Shown: one piece after another, positions 50,843 through 60,000 of the stretch
How positions within the stretch are numbered: the stretch's first letter is position 1
Layout of the letters: the number at the start of each line of letters is the position of its first letter
NCBI GenBank assembly: GCA_030141605.1
Contig: JAQGDQ010000885.1
Location: 1 to 60,000 of the forward strand
Source: Tubiluchus corallicola
Lineage: Eukaryota; Priapulida; Priapulimorpha; Priapulimorphida; Tubiluchidae
Length of the DNA: 60,000 nt
Direction: 5' to 3'
Made by a program: the position numbers and the translations under genes
Notes under the pieces: generated by a model
Told to the model about the DNA's origin: nothing
Database searches by the model: none
What the model saw: the letters and a program-made list of their open reading frames with translations, nothing else

Positions 50843-53344
50843 ATGGAATGCAAACTATTTGAAGTGCTGTTCTTACTTTTTACAATTGCGAGATTCAGCT
50901 TAGGTGAATACATAAAAGGGCGCATCACAGGCGGCAGGGCACCTCGAAAAGCATGCCTCCGTGCAAATTATGACCAGGTCTACGAAATGACAGTTGCGGA
51001 AAAGTTATTTAAGAGAGGAAACAGAATGTATTTGGGTATTAGGGACTATAGGGGTACAAATAAAATAAAATATGGAGTACCTTACCTTACTGACGCAACA
51101 ATAAACGGTATCCGTACTGACCATCAGTTGTTTTGGTCAGGAAATGACAGGTCATGGCAAACAGTAACACAGGGTCCTTTTATAGAGTACACGGCAAATA
51201 CAAAAATTGAGAGTTATCTGTTACAATATAAACGTAATCAACTTCAACAGGAAAAACCAAAGCTTTTATTGAAATTTAAATGCTTAGGATGCTGGGAAAA
51301 TCGGGGCGTTTGGGATACATCGTACTGTGATGCCAGCAAACCTGACCTTTGGATTGAAATTACACTTACCCTTGTAATAGTGCCCGAGGATCAATATCCT
51401 CCTACATTCGACTTCAACTCCGGCAGGATACTATCTCTTGCCGAAGACACTCCAATTGGCTCGCAATTGTGGAAATTTCAAGCCGAAGACTTGGACGGAT
51501 TTTCATACGTAAGGAATTTTATCATATGTATGGGCGAATTTGTGAAATCACCTGGCAAGTTTAACTGCACGGGAGAGGAATATTTTCAAGGTAAAACTAC
51601 AGAAGAGGATGTTAGCTCTTATCAACCAACAAAGAAACTTGACTTTTCTGTTTATCTGAAGAAGAAAGTACACTACGAATTCACGAAAAATCTCAAGTTA
51701 AATCTCTGGTTGATACCCAAGATCAAGTTCAGAAAACCACAAACTGATCCGAATGCTTGGCCATCTTTTAGAGGGCCTAGAAAACTTAGCCTTAATGTTA
51801 GTATAGATAATGCAAATAACGAGAATCCCAAATTTTCTCACTATCTGTATCAGGTCAGATTGGATGAAATGAATTTTGTCGGACCACTGAAATTTGAACC
51901 AGCAAAGATTGAAGCAAAAGACAAAGATGGACTAGGAAATGTTGTGATTTTCTCTTTTCCGTATCCAAGCCAAATAGAAAACAAATTTAAAATAGATGAA
52001 GCAAATGGTGAAATTACGGCTGTTCAACACCTCCCTGCATCAGTTGTTTACCACACTCTTGTTCAAGCAACAGAACGTGATGATGCTACACAATATGACA
52101 GAGCACTCTTATCTGTTGAAGTCAGACAAAATGCCGTAAATTTCAAAAAAAAAAGTTTTTCAGTCGATGTGTTTGAACACGAACCTGATGACACAATGAT
52201 ATTATTAGTGCCTGCTCTTATTGGTAATTCAAAAATGCAAGTCTCCTATACATTAAAGACAAAGCAGGGTGTGGCGGTAAATGACTTTAGTTTAATCGTA
52301 AATAAACTGCAAAATGCAAGTACATCAATCTTAGGTCTGGTTCTAGTTTCAAAGCTAAATGAAGGCATTAAGGATCGCTATGAACTTACTGTAAAGGTTC
52401 ACAATACTGAAACACATTGGCAAGTAGGAACTGTTGATGTTACTGTTGATGTGAGAGAAGCAGCACTGAAAAGTCCCATGTTTGTTCAAAATTCCTACGT
52501 GTTCAACAGTACAGGAGTTGCTGGATCATATATTGGTCAAGTAAAAGCAACGTTTGAAACTCACAATAATGCGCAGATATTATACACAATTTTAAGCTAC
52601 AAAAATATCGCTCGAATTAACCCCGAAGGAAAGATTACACTGAATGTAGACACAACAGGAAAGATGGCGGTTGGCTTAAGTGCTTGCATGGCTGGATCAA
52701 ATAGCAAAAATCCATGTGGTTATGCTGTAGCAATAATTACATCACCGACTGCAGGTAACTCAACATGGACTGATCCACAACTGCTACTGTCAAGCACAGG
52801 AAGTGTTTCTTCTGGACTTGTACTAATGATTCTAGTAATTGTGGTATTGTTTGGTGTAATAGTTGTTCTATTGGTTTTTCTGATCAGACAAAGAAGGTCG
52901 GACATTAGCACTAGTTCTGGTGACGAGACAAAAAAGGATGGTGCAGCAAAAGACGCTTCTGCCAAGGGTGACAAAGCGGAGAAGGATGCTGAAATAGTTG
53001 TTGATGCAATTAATGAAGAAGAAATGGAAGAGCTTGCTGATACTGGTTTTACTTCAAATGAAAAGGTTTTAAAAAGATATGGAAAAGAAGATGGTGTGGA
53101 AACAGAAGATGTGTCACAAAAAAGAAGTGATGCAGAAAAGCATACCGATATTGAAGCTACTACTGTAAAAGCAGATGAAGCAAAAGAGCATGCTGAAACA
53201 AAGAATGATTCAATAAAAAGAAAAAAGGCAGACGTTGAGGTTACTTCAGTAGAGGAAGAAGAGATGGAAGATTATAATTCAGGAAATATTTTGGCAGAAA
53301 CAATTGAGACGGTGTCAGGCGGTCTCATTGGAGGAAAGAATTAG
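50843..53344 (+). CDS. cadherin-like type I membrane protein, copy B (833 aa)
   Basis: Paralogue of the protein at 35,398, with the same layout: signal peptide, Cys-containing N-terminal domain, about four divergent cadherin repeats, one membrane helix and an acidic tail. It keeps a longer tail (about 153 residues) with two related acidic blocks, EEEMEELADTGF and EEEEMEDYNSG, ending in GGLIGGKN. Differences from copy A are concentrated in residues 8-170, including one extra codon (DT in place of S before SYCDAS), while residues 180-320 are nearly identical. Two AATAAA signals, 53,509 and 53,664, reflect a tandem duplication in the 3'UTR. Confidence 0.85.
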   Translation: MECKLFEVLFLLFTIARFSLGEYIKGRITGGRAPRKACLRANYDQVYEMTVAEKLFKRGNRMYLGIRDYRGTNKIKYGVPYLTDATINGIRTDHQLFWSGNDRSWQTVTQGPFIEYTANTKIESYLLQYKRNQLQQEKPKLLLKFKCLGCWENRGVWDTSYCDASKPDLWIEITLTLVIVPEDQYPPTFDFNSGRILSLAEDTPIGSQLWKFQAEDLDGFSYVRNFIICMGEFVKSPGKFNCTGEEYFQGKTTEEDVSSYQPTKKLDFSVYLKKKVHYEFTKNLKLNLWLIPKIKFRKPQTDPNAWPSFRGPRKLSLNVSIDNANNENPKFSHYLYQVRLDEMNFVGPLKFEPAKIEAKDKDGLGNVVIFSFPYPSQIENKFKIDEANGEITAVQHLPASVVYHTLVQATERDDATQYDRALLSVEVRQNAVNFKKKSFSVDVFEHEPDDTMILLVPALIGNSKMQVSYTLKTKQGVAVNDFSLIVNKLQNASTSILGLVLVSKLNEGIKDRYELTVKVHNTETHWQVGTVDVTVDVREAALKSPMFVQNSYVFNSTGVAGSYIGQVKATFETHNNAQILYTILSYKNIARINPEGKITLNVDTTGKMAVGLSACMAGSNSKNPCGYAVAIITSPTAGNSTWTDPQLLLSSTGSVSSGLVLMILVIVVLFGVIVVLLVFLIRQRRSDISTSSGDETKKDGAAKDASAKGDKAEKDAEIVVDAINEEEMEELADTGFTSNEKVLKRYGKEDGVETEDVSQKRSDAEKHTDIEATTVKADEAKEHAETKNDSIKRKKADVEVTSVEEEEMEDYNSGNILAETIETVSGGLIGGKN

Positions 53345-54744
53345 TTGTTATTATAAGTATAATTTAACGGAACAGAAAACACTTTTACTGTCTTTTCTTA
53401 TGTTTACCAGTTTTTTAAACATGCTTTAGTTGCTTTAGATCGCTTTGTTTTCATCAGTTTTTTGAAATCTGCTTTTATTCTTTTTCAGGTATTGTTTTTA
53501 TTTTTAAAAATAAATTTGCTTTGTTTTGCCTAAGTTCTTTTTTGCTGCCCTAAATGTTGTGTAAGTTTTTTAAACATGGTTTAATTGTTTTAGATCGCTT
53601 TGTTTTCATCAGTTTTTTTAAACATGCTTTTATTCCTTTTCATGTATTGTTTTTATTTTTAAAAATAAATTTGCATTGTTTTGCCTAAGTTCTTTTTTGC
53701 TGCACTAGATGTTGTGTAAGTTACATTCAGTGAAATTTAGCAGACCTCTCACTTTTGACTAAAGTGTGAGAAATAGACATCCATCACATCGTACCCAAAT
53801 GTTTTAGCAACGAAAGAAAAGTTTTCTGCTTACTGATGTGATCTAATAGGAAACTGCATGAAATGAATTAACGTTACACACTATTGCGGGCGCCAGGGGG
53901 TGTGCAGGTTTGTGAAGACTGCCGAGAAGTCAACCTACAGGCGCTGCATACCTACAAAGAACTACACAAAAAGAGTCACAAGAATGTTAGAAAATTCAGC
54001 CCCGGTGACAAGGGACACCGACAAAGATGACCTAAATTTCATGAACACTACGTTTATACTGGCTTTGCGCATGCGCATAGCTAGACAACACGTGAAAAAT
54101 TTAAAGAAGCCCGTAACACAGCCCTCTTCTTAGTCGCTACTTGTCAAGAAATGGTATTCTATCTTCCAAAGGAGGTAGCAAAACGATGATGTAGTCCCTG
54201 AATTCAACTTTTTCTGTTGGTTCGAGAAATACGAAAACTGCCTTTTCTTTACTAGAAAACAGCATTTACTAGAAAAGCCACAAAAAGTACAGCAGCTTTA
54301 TATGAAACATTGTTGTACCATGTAGGTTAGAGTGTTCCAGTACGCGCCGCCGTCGACAGTGACAGTGACGAGGTTAAGCTAGCTAGCCAACGTGTGCAGA
54401 GAAACTCACGATAAGTACTGTTTATGGTGTTTTGTGATACGTTCAAAATCCCGGGTAAAGTTTAAGACAGTAGCTAAACTATAATTTGTGGTATATATTT
54501 GTTTATTAATTCTCAAATGTGTTTTTCTTATGTTAAATAATATTGAGTTTGTAGCTAATTGGTCGTTTGTCTATCTGTTCTGATAATGTTAGATTCTCAC
54601 GTTAAGTAAGCTCGCCAGGGACCCACAGCCTTAGATCAAATAAAGCTTGCTGTTTCTTTAAGTGTTTATGGTGTGTTAGCACCAGTGTTGTAGTGATAAT
54701 CTTGCCATCCTGACATAAACACATTTACAGCATTTTAGGCCAAA

Positions 54745-54985
54745 CGGATTATCACACTCGACACCGCGCACGATACATAAGGCGTGCGGGGCCTCCAGCT
54801 CGAGAATTCAGTCTCAGATTGAGTCTGGGAGCGGGAGCGTACTGACTGTAAGATCAGGGGCCTTTGGCATTGCTATTTATAATTATTGTGTTGATGTTTA
54901 ATAAACGTGTCATTTAATAATCAAACTCTTCATAGCTTTGCCATTCCTCACGAATCAATAAGCAGCTACACACAACCAATACAAC
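54745..54985 (+). mobile_element. LTR-like repeat family 2 copy
   Basis: Plus orientation: CACGATACATAAGG, the CCAGCTCGAGAATTCAGTC block, AATAAACGTG and the end CACACAACCAATACAACG. More complete at this end than the copy at 33,640. It lies about 170 bases past the end of duplicated segment B. Confidence 0.7.
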
Positions 54986-55019
54986 GCACTATCCACTATA
55001 CAACCAAATTAATTTTACT

Positions 55020-55590
55020 GAAACCATAAACTTCTGTTTTTCACGTACACATCCATTTCACTTGTTTCACTACAATCACAACTATGACTCTGTTTGAGTT
55101 GCAAACGCTTCCTCGTCGATTCTTTTTGCTGTTCAACGTCCGCCAGTTTTTTTATCTTTCGTTTCCTGTATTTCGCTCATGAAGACGTCGATTCTTGTAG
55201 TTCATCTGCAATTATTAGACTAATGCCATTGCATATGTAAGAAACTTTTTCATTAAACGATAGATCAACACTTCCATTGGTCTGCAGCTCTGCGCATATA
55301 ATAGAAACTACGTGCAAAAAGCAGAGAGACGCGTCAGTAATGTCTCAGTGAACTGACTTAATCTTAGGAAATCAGATAAAGTAAAAGTACAAAGTGTTTT
55401 GCTGGCCGAATACACGCCTCGATGAATCAAGAAAAATAACGCAAGTAGTTCGTTTCGTTTAATTTAAGTATTGTGCACATAAGGAATTACGTGTAGGCAT
55501 ACATTATGAATTATTATTACTTATGCTAGACCTAAAAATTAAAAAATAATTATTTTCAGGAATGGGCGCCCTAGGTAACTGCCTAGTGGT
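55020..55590 (-). mobile_element. hAT-like family H1 copy, partial
   Basis: Shares the Lys-rich coding remnant and the block ATTACTTATGCTAGACC with the 18,700 copy, and ends in GGCGCCCTAGGTAACTGCCT, like the family terminus. Confidence 0.5.
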
Positions 55591-55679
55591 AGAGCTTGCA
55601 ACGGTTTGGCAACTTCTCTCGCAACTTGTGAACGGCTTGGCAACTTACCTCAGAGAGAAGTTGCGCAACAAGTTGTGAG

Positions 55680-56035
55680 AGAAGTCTTTACGTCTGACCG
55701 CGCCATAACGTGACAAGGTGTAGGGCCCTCTACACGCCCAGTTTCCACGTCAGCAGCGACTCACCCCTTTCTTGTACGTCCAGACGTCTTGTTTGGGTCT
55801 ACGCGTGGTGTGAGAAGCCAGCTGGCCTGAAATGCCACTATAAAAGCATGTAGAGGTCACTGCAGCCTGGATTTCTGACACAGATGCTCCTCGGATGTAG
55901 TGCTGTTACTGAGTTAGTTAGTTTTTTTTGCAAGTGTATTTCGGTTCCTTATTTTTATTAGTGCTGATAATAAACTCCGTATGGTGTAGTTTTTGTGCAT
56001 TTTATTTTATGAGAGTTAGATGACATGCTATAACA
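55680..56035 (+). mobile_element. possible solo LTR (third family)
   Basis: Has TATAAAAG near 55,840 and AATAAAC near 55,971 in LTR spacing, a GC-richer left part, and possible ends TGTGAGAG and TAACA. No second copy was seen in the window and no target duplication was found. Confidence 0.35.
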
Positions 56036-56486
56036 GGTATAAGGTACTAGTTTACAGACATTGATTTAGTTAATTAACATAACATTTGTAATTAAAATTG
56101 ACGTTTGTAGTTAAGTAATCAGTTACACAACGATAGTAAAATGGATCTTCATGATGCGCAATATCAAGACCGCCATGCCATCTTGGAGTTCGACCCCCTG
56201 AGTCGAATTCAGTCCAATATAATGTATTAAAATGTTGCAAAAAACAATATCAAAGTAAACAAATTTGATGTAGGAAAACTCGCTTTAAATTCATAATTGT
56301 TGAAAATTCATATAAGTGATTAATAAAATGGACATACAGAAAGAACGTGATGCTCAAAGTCACACATCAGAATCCAAATAAACATTTGAGCAAAACGAGA
56401 GTAAATATGAGCATCAGCTTAAGCATCTTGTTTCATGCAGTAATTCTGCCTTAACAAATATAAATTCTTATTCACAACTATCTTAC

Positions 56487-57364
56487 CATCAACATGTGAC
56501 TTTCACTCTCCTCCTCTTCCAACTCCCACCTAAAATTGTCAACAGAAATGTCAAAAAATAATAATAACAAGCATTTGATCTAAACAAAAATAAAAATGAA
56601 TTAATTCATACGACAGAAATACATACTGAATTAAAATAATACAAAACAAAGAAAAAAGTAAATTTTCCTATCTTGAAATAAACTTATTGCAATTTTTTTA
56701 AATAAGCTAGCTATCTTTTGTTTGTCAATAAAAATATTCTTTAAGAACTACCACTATTTCACAATTTATTACAAATCAAATAAGCACATGTTTCAACATA
56801 ACCATAGTGAAAAAACGATTTTTACTAAATGTTATTAAAGTTTGAAGGCCCCAAGCTTGAGAGACCCTAAACTGTAGATTATACTAGCCTATTGGACCCT
56901 GATTCCACTGAACACTTCTTATGCAGCTCTTTCACTGAAACTATATACAAGCATTGCTGCAACACAGCATTACTTATGAATCTATGCAATTTCCAAAATG
57001 CAGACAAAACCTGTTCGGTAGATGGGTTAGTGACAGGTAACGAATTCACTAAATTCTTGGCAAGTCTTTCACATGTTTGTTATGCAACTGCACGATTACA
57101 ATAACTTAAAGTACAACGTCTTAGCATCAATTGTAGTATGACTTTGAAGATTTTAGTATGAAATCTCGCACTGTATCTGTACGGTAGTTCTGCAGTCATT
57201 CTGAAGAAACAACTTATGCAAACACGTAAAACAAAAAGTAAGAAAAGTTATAATTTACCTATGCTGAGACTCGGTGTCTGTAAGCAATCCATATACAGTA
57301 TCTGCTTGACGCACTAATGATTTTTCATCAGCTTTAGCATCAAATGTATAGTGTGGTCTACCAA
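56487..57364 (-). CDS. two exons of an unrecognised minus-strand gene
   Basis: Exon 57,259-57,364 has acceptor CATTCCAG and donor GTAAAT. It ends with two bases of a codon, which the next exon (56,487-56,529, acceptor ATTTTAG, donor GTAAGA) completes in frame. The joined peptide runs from GRPHYTFDAKADEKS through VRQADTVYGLLTDTESQ to an acidic WELEEEESESHMLM. Upstream exons would lie at higher coordinates or outside the window; the next downstream exon was not found. No family recognised. Confidence 0.5.
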
Positions 57365-57734
57365 CTGGAATGCAAAGTAACAGGAAAACATTTTAAAGCA
57401 AAACGACAAATACTTTTTTTAAACAGAAGTTATATGAGCAGCCTTGGTAGCTCAATCGGCTGTCTTTGTCACCATAAAATCTTCAAAAAATGCTGTAGAG
57501 ACGAACATGGACAAAAGGGAGGAACAACGATCTTTAAAGTGCGTTTAGAAAATTTGCAAAATAAACATATTTTAGTTAGAAAGACTCTTAATGATTTCAC
57601 AGCATGGATTACAAAAAAACAAGCTGCTTAATTCTAATGCTTTCTAATGCTTTCTAATGCTTCTCACGTCTATGAGTCATAGTGTATCAATAGCTTAGAA
57701 AAATACTGATAATTAAAATAAGCCTATAAATCTA

Positions 57735-58055
57735 GCAGCCAACGGCTAGAGGGCGGAGGAGGTCAAGTGACCCAACGGCCATGTGTAGAGGAGTAAACCT
57801 TCCAAATCAGGATTGGAGCCCCGAAGGCGGACCAGTGCAGCAAGCTCACTGACTCTGGCAGCTCCTGCAGCCAACCTGGTGCCAAATGTATCGCTCCGCT
57901 TTCCTTTGGACTACACCAGGGAGGAAGAGAGGGGGTTCCTGCTGTCTGGGCAACTCGGGTCTCCATACACCTTGCCCAGGCATGCGCCCTGGAGACTCTA
58001 TTGGCGCACAATCCATTGTCTTTCGAGACAGAAGGATGCCAACAATATTTCTTAA
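57735..58055. repeat. GC-rich dispersed-repeat-like module
   Basis: About 320 bases much richer in GC than the surroundings, with open frames on both strands and an end CTTTCGAGACAGAAGGATGCC. It looks like the 3' part of a retroposon, but the family was not identified and no second copy is in the window. Confidence 0.35.
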
Positions 58056-58138
58056 AATTTTAACTAGCCAAACCACATAAAAGAATTTTGCACATAAGCC
58101 CGCAATGACCATCCACACCACATCACCCCCCCCTCCAG

Positions 58139-58276
58139 CAGGGCCAGCTCTACTACTGGCACTAGGCAAACCAGTAGTTGCCTAGGACGCCAAGTTTTGA
58201 GGGCGCTAGATTTTGGAAGTAATTTTTCAATTTTTAAGCTTAGCTTTAGCATAAGTAATAACATAGTGTATGTGTA

Positions 58277-58318
<42 letters not shown>

Positions 58319-59278
58319 CTATATTTAAAGTCGGCTTTGGGTCAACAATTAACATTAGCTCAAAGAGCTATTATCGCCGACTGTAGATAACAACCTACAA
58401 CTACAAACCAGAGACTATTATTACCCAACTCTTACTCTAAATACCAAACGTCAGGCAGGACAACAGCAGGTACCATTTTTGGTATGACCCGGCCGCTTGT
58501 TCGAACTCACGACCTCCCACACGGAAAGCAGACGCATTACCACTAGGCTAAACCATCTGGTCGAACTGCTTAACTGCACAACACTATGTTGACTTAATGA
58601 AATGAACTGCTTGCATTATTTTCCTCTCACAATACATGACTCATCGACACAAACATGGAACTGGCTTCTCTCAGCAAAACACTATCTATCTTTGCTTTAC
58701 CTGGTTTCCCAAGATTACAACATTGTAAACAGATATAAGTGAAACGTTCATTTAAAAAGCGTTTCTAGCAAGAGCATTTATAAATCTAACTGTGGTGGAG
58801 AAACCTCTACGAATCGAAGTCTAATGAAGTCTAAGATTCACTAATGAATCCAAACTTCTTGCATCCAAACAGAAGTTATAGTTGTGACGATTTTGAAAGT
58901 AGTGAAATGCTTGTATGTGGAAAAGGGGATAAAATTTTCTGATGAAAAGTCTTAGTAAAAATCTAGCCAAGTGTGTACAGGTTAAGAGTATGCAGCGTTT
59001 TTGTTGCTCCTAAAGACTCTGGACATACAACAATGCAGTAATAAATTCACTTCAAATGAAATCAACACAAGCTGTAGAGAGGTAATTAGCTACACTTAAT
59101 TAGTCCCGATAATACATGTGTAAGCCTAATACACAGGTAGCATTATACTTCATTATATACAATAGAAGTTCAGTTTTGTGGATGGGCCACAGGGGGCCAC
59201 AGGAAAGGGGTTGGCAGTTGAGAAAGAGCGTTAAAAATACTTTTGTCTAGGACGTCAAACTACCTAGTGTCGGCCCTG
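58139..59278 (-). mobile_element. hAT-like family H1 element with terminal inverted repeats, about 1.1 kb
   Basis: Left end CAGGGCCAGCTC, right end GTGTCGGCCCTG, both followed inwards by TAGGACG-type blocks. Internal blocks match the copies at 18,700, 32,905 and 55,020. No clear 8-bp target duplication. A tRNA-derived SINE is inserted in it. Confidence 0.65.
58280..58562 (-). mobile_element. tRNA-derived SINE with (ATT)n tail
   Basis: The minus-strand head has an A-box-like TTAGCCTAGTGGTAATG and a B-box-like GAGTTCGAAC at tRNA spacing. A tRNA-unrelated body of about 200 bases follows, then an (ATT)n tail (plus (TAA)n at 58,280-58,318). Confidence 0.75.
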
Positions 59279-60000
59279 TCCACCACACCACACCTGTCAC
59301 ACCACTCACATGACACCATACCATTCACACCGCACCATGTTACTGTCACTGCTCTCGATGGTGAAAACAATGGTGACAATGATGACCACAGTAGCAGCAA
59401 GAAGAACAACAAAAACAACAGCTTACGGAAAACTTGTAAAAACATTTTGTGCATAGACAAATGCTCTCATACCTGTGCACTAATGATCACTAATGTACAA
59501 AAATCCTACACAGTCTTTGTAAACTACTCCTTTAATGATGGTAATGATGGTAATAGGCTAGCAGGTACCACTTACAAATTTTAACAGCCAGCAGCAGCTT
59601 AATAAAATGAGCTAAATACAAGCATTGTACAATACAGTGTCACAGATAGTGCTTTGCGTCAGCTGTTTTCTAAGCAAGAGCAAAATGGAATCTGCATGAA
59701 ACCTGTAGCAGTTCCTCCTGATGGAAACATGCCAAAAAGAGACCCACATCAACATGTAGTGCTGCTCCTCCTCTTTCAGAACAGTCATAAATATCCTTCC
59801 AAAATCCCTAGGAAGTGCTGCACAAATATTAATTTCTACATGGCATTTGGTAAAAATTTAAACAAAGTCGGTAGGGTGGGTCAGGAAAAACACCAAATAT
59901 GGGTTTGCCAGGAAAGTAAACTAAGCCTGCTACAATCTATGCTGAATGCTCTTTCCAATGACACATAACACCCAAGTCTGGCAGTCACTTTAAAAGTTTG
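59279..60000. other. no gene recognised at the right edge
   Basis: CCACACCACAC-type low complexity at 59,280-59,340, then unique-looking sequence. Frames of about 100 codons at 59,243-59,584 and 59,654-59,968 show no domain. Confidence 0.3.

Overview
The window is AT-rich, intron-rich animal DNA crowded with transposons. I read it as an invertebrate metazoan. The support is a 32-exon alpha-2-macroglobulin gene with GT-AG introns, cadherin-like receptors, hAT, non-LTR and LTR elements, and a degenerate TTAGGG-type repeat block. The phylum cannot be fixed from sequence alone. A hexameric TTAGGG-like block argues weakly against most insects, which use TTAGG.

Left part (1-29.7 kb). After a fold-back repeat, a minisatellite and LTR-like repeats, one large minus-strand gene fills 4,007-29,566. 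I rebuilt 32 coding exons whose phases join into one frame of 1,475 codons plus a stop. The product is a secreted alpha-2-macroglobulin/TEP-family protein with a signal peptide, MG domains, a thioester motif GCGEQN near residue 966, a receptor-binding-type C-terminus and a furin-like RKKR in the bait-region position. It has no anaphylatoxin or NTR domain, so it is not complement C3/C4/C5. TATA and CCAAT boxes lie upstream. Its introns hold hAT MITEs, a SINE, solo-LTR-like repeats with heat-shock elements, a Gypsy-type integrase remnant, TIR elements and a decayed non-LTR retrotransposon rearranged by minisatellite growth, tandem duplication and a small inversion.

Middle (29.7-33.9 kb). No gene is supported here. 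The stretch is nested repeats: a LINE tail, LTR-like copies, and a 401-bp hAT MITE inside an older hAT copy.

Right part (33.9-54.6 kb). Two copies of a duplicated segment (A 33,875-38,729; B 43,756-54,573) each carry a single-coding-exon, plus-strand, cadherin-like type I membrane protein (771 and 833 aa). Each is preceded by the same 27-bp putative 5'UTR exon and a GA-rich intron. By eye, the first ~175 codons differ by about 16 amino-acid changes and no synonymous change, a sign of diversifying selection on the outermost domain. Copy A has lost the last 62 residues by deletion. Copy B's intron carries a nearly complete two-ORF non-LTR retrotransposon (minus strand) set inside the GA microsatellite; its ORFs are joined by an overlapping TAATG. 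Between the two copies lie an interstitial telomere-like block and a 26-bp minisatellite of about 43 units.

Far right (54.6-60 kb). LTR-like repeats, a 1.1-kb hAT element containing a tRNA-derived SINE, and two phase-compatible exons of an unrecognised minus-strand gene.
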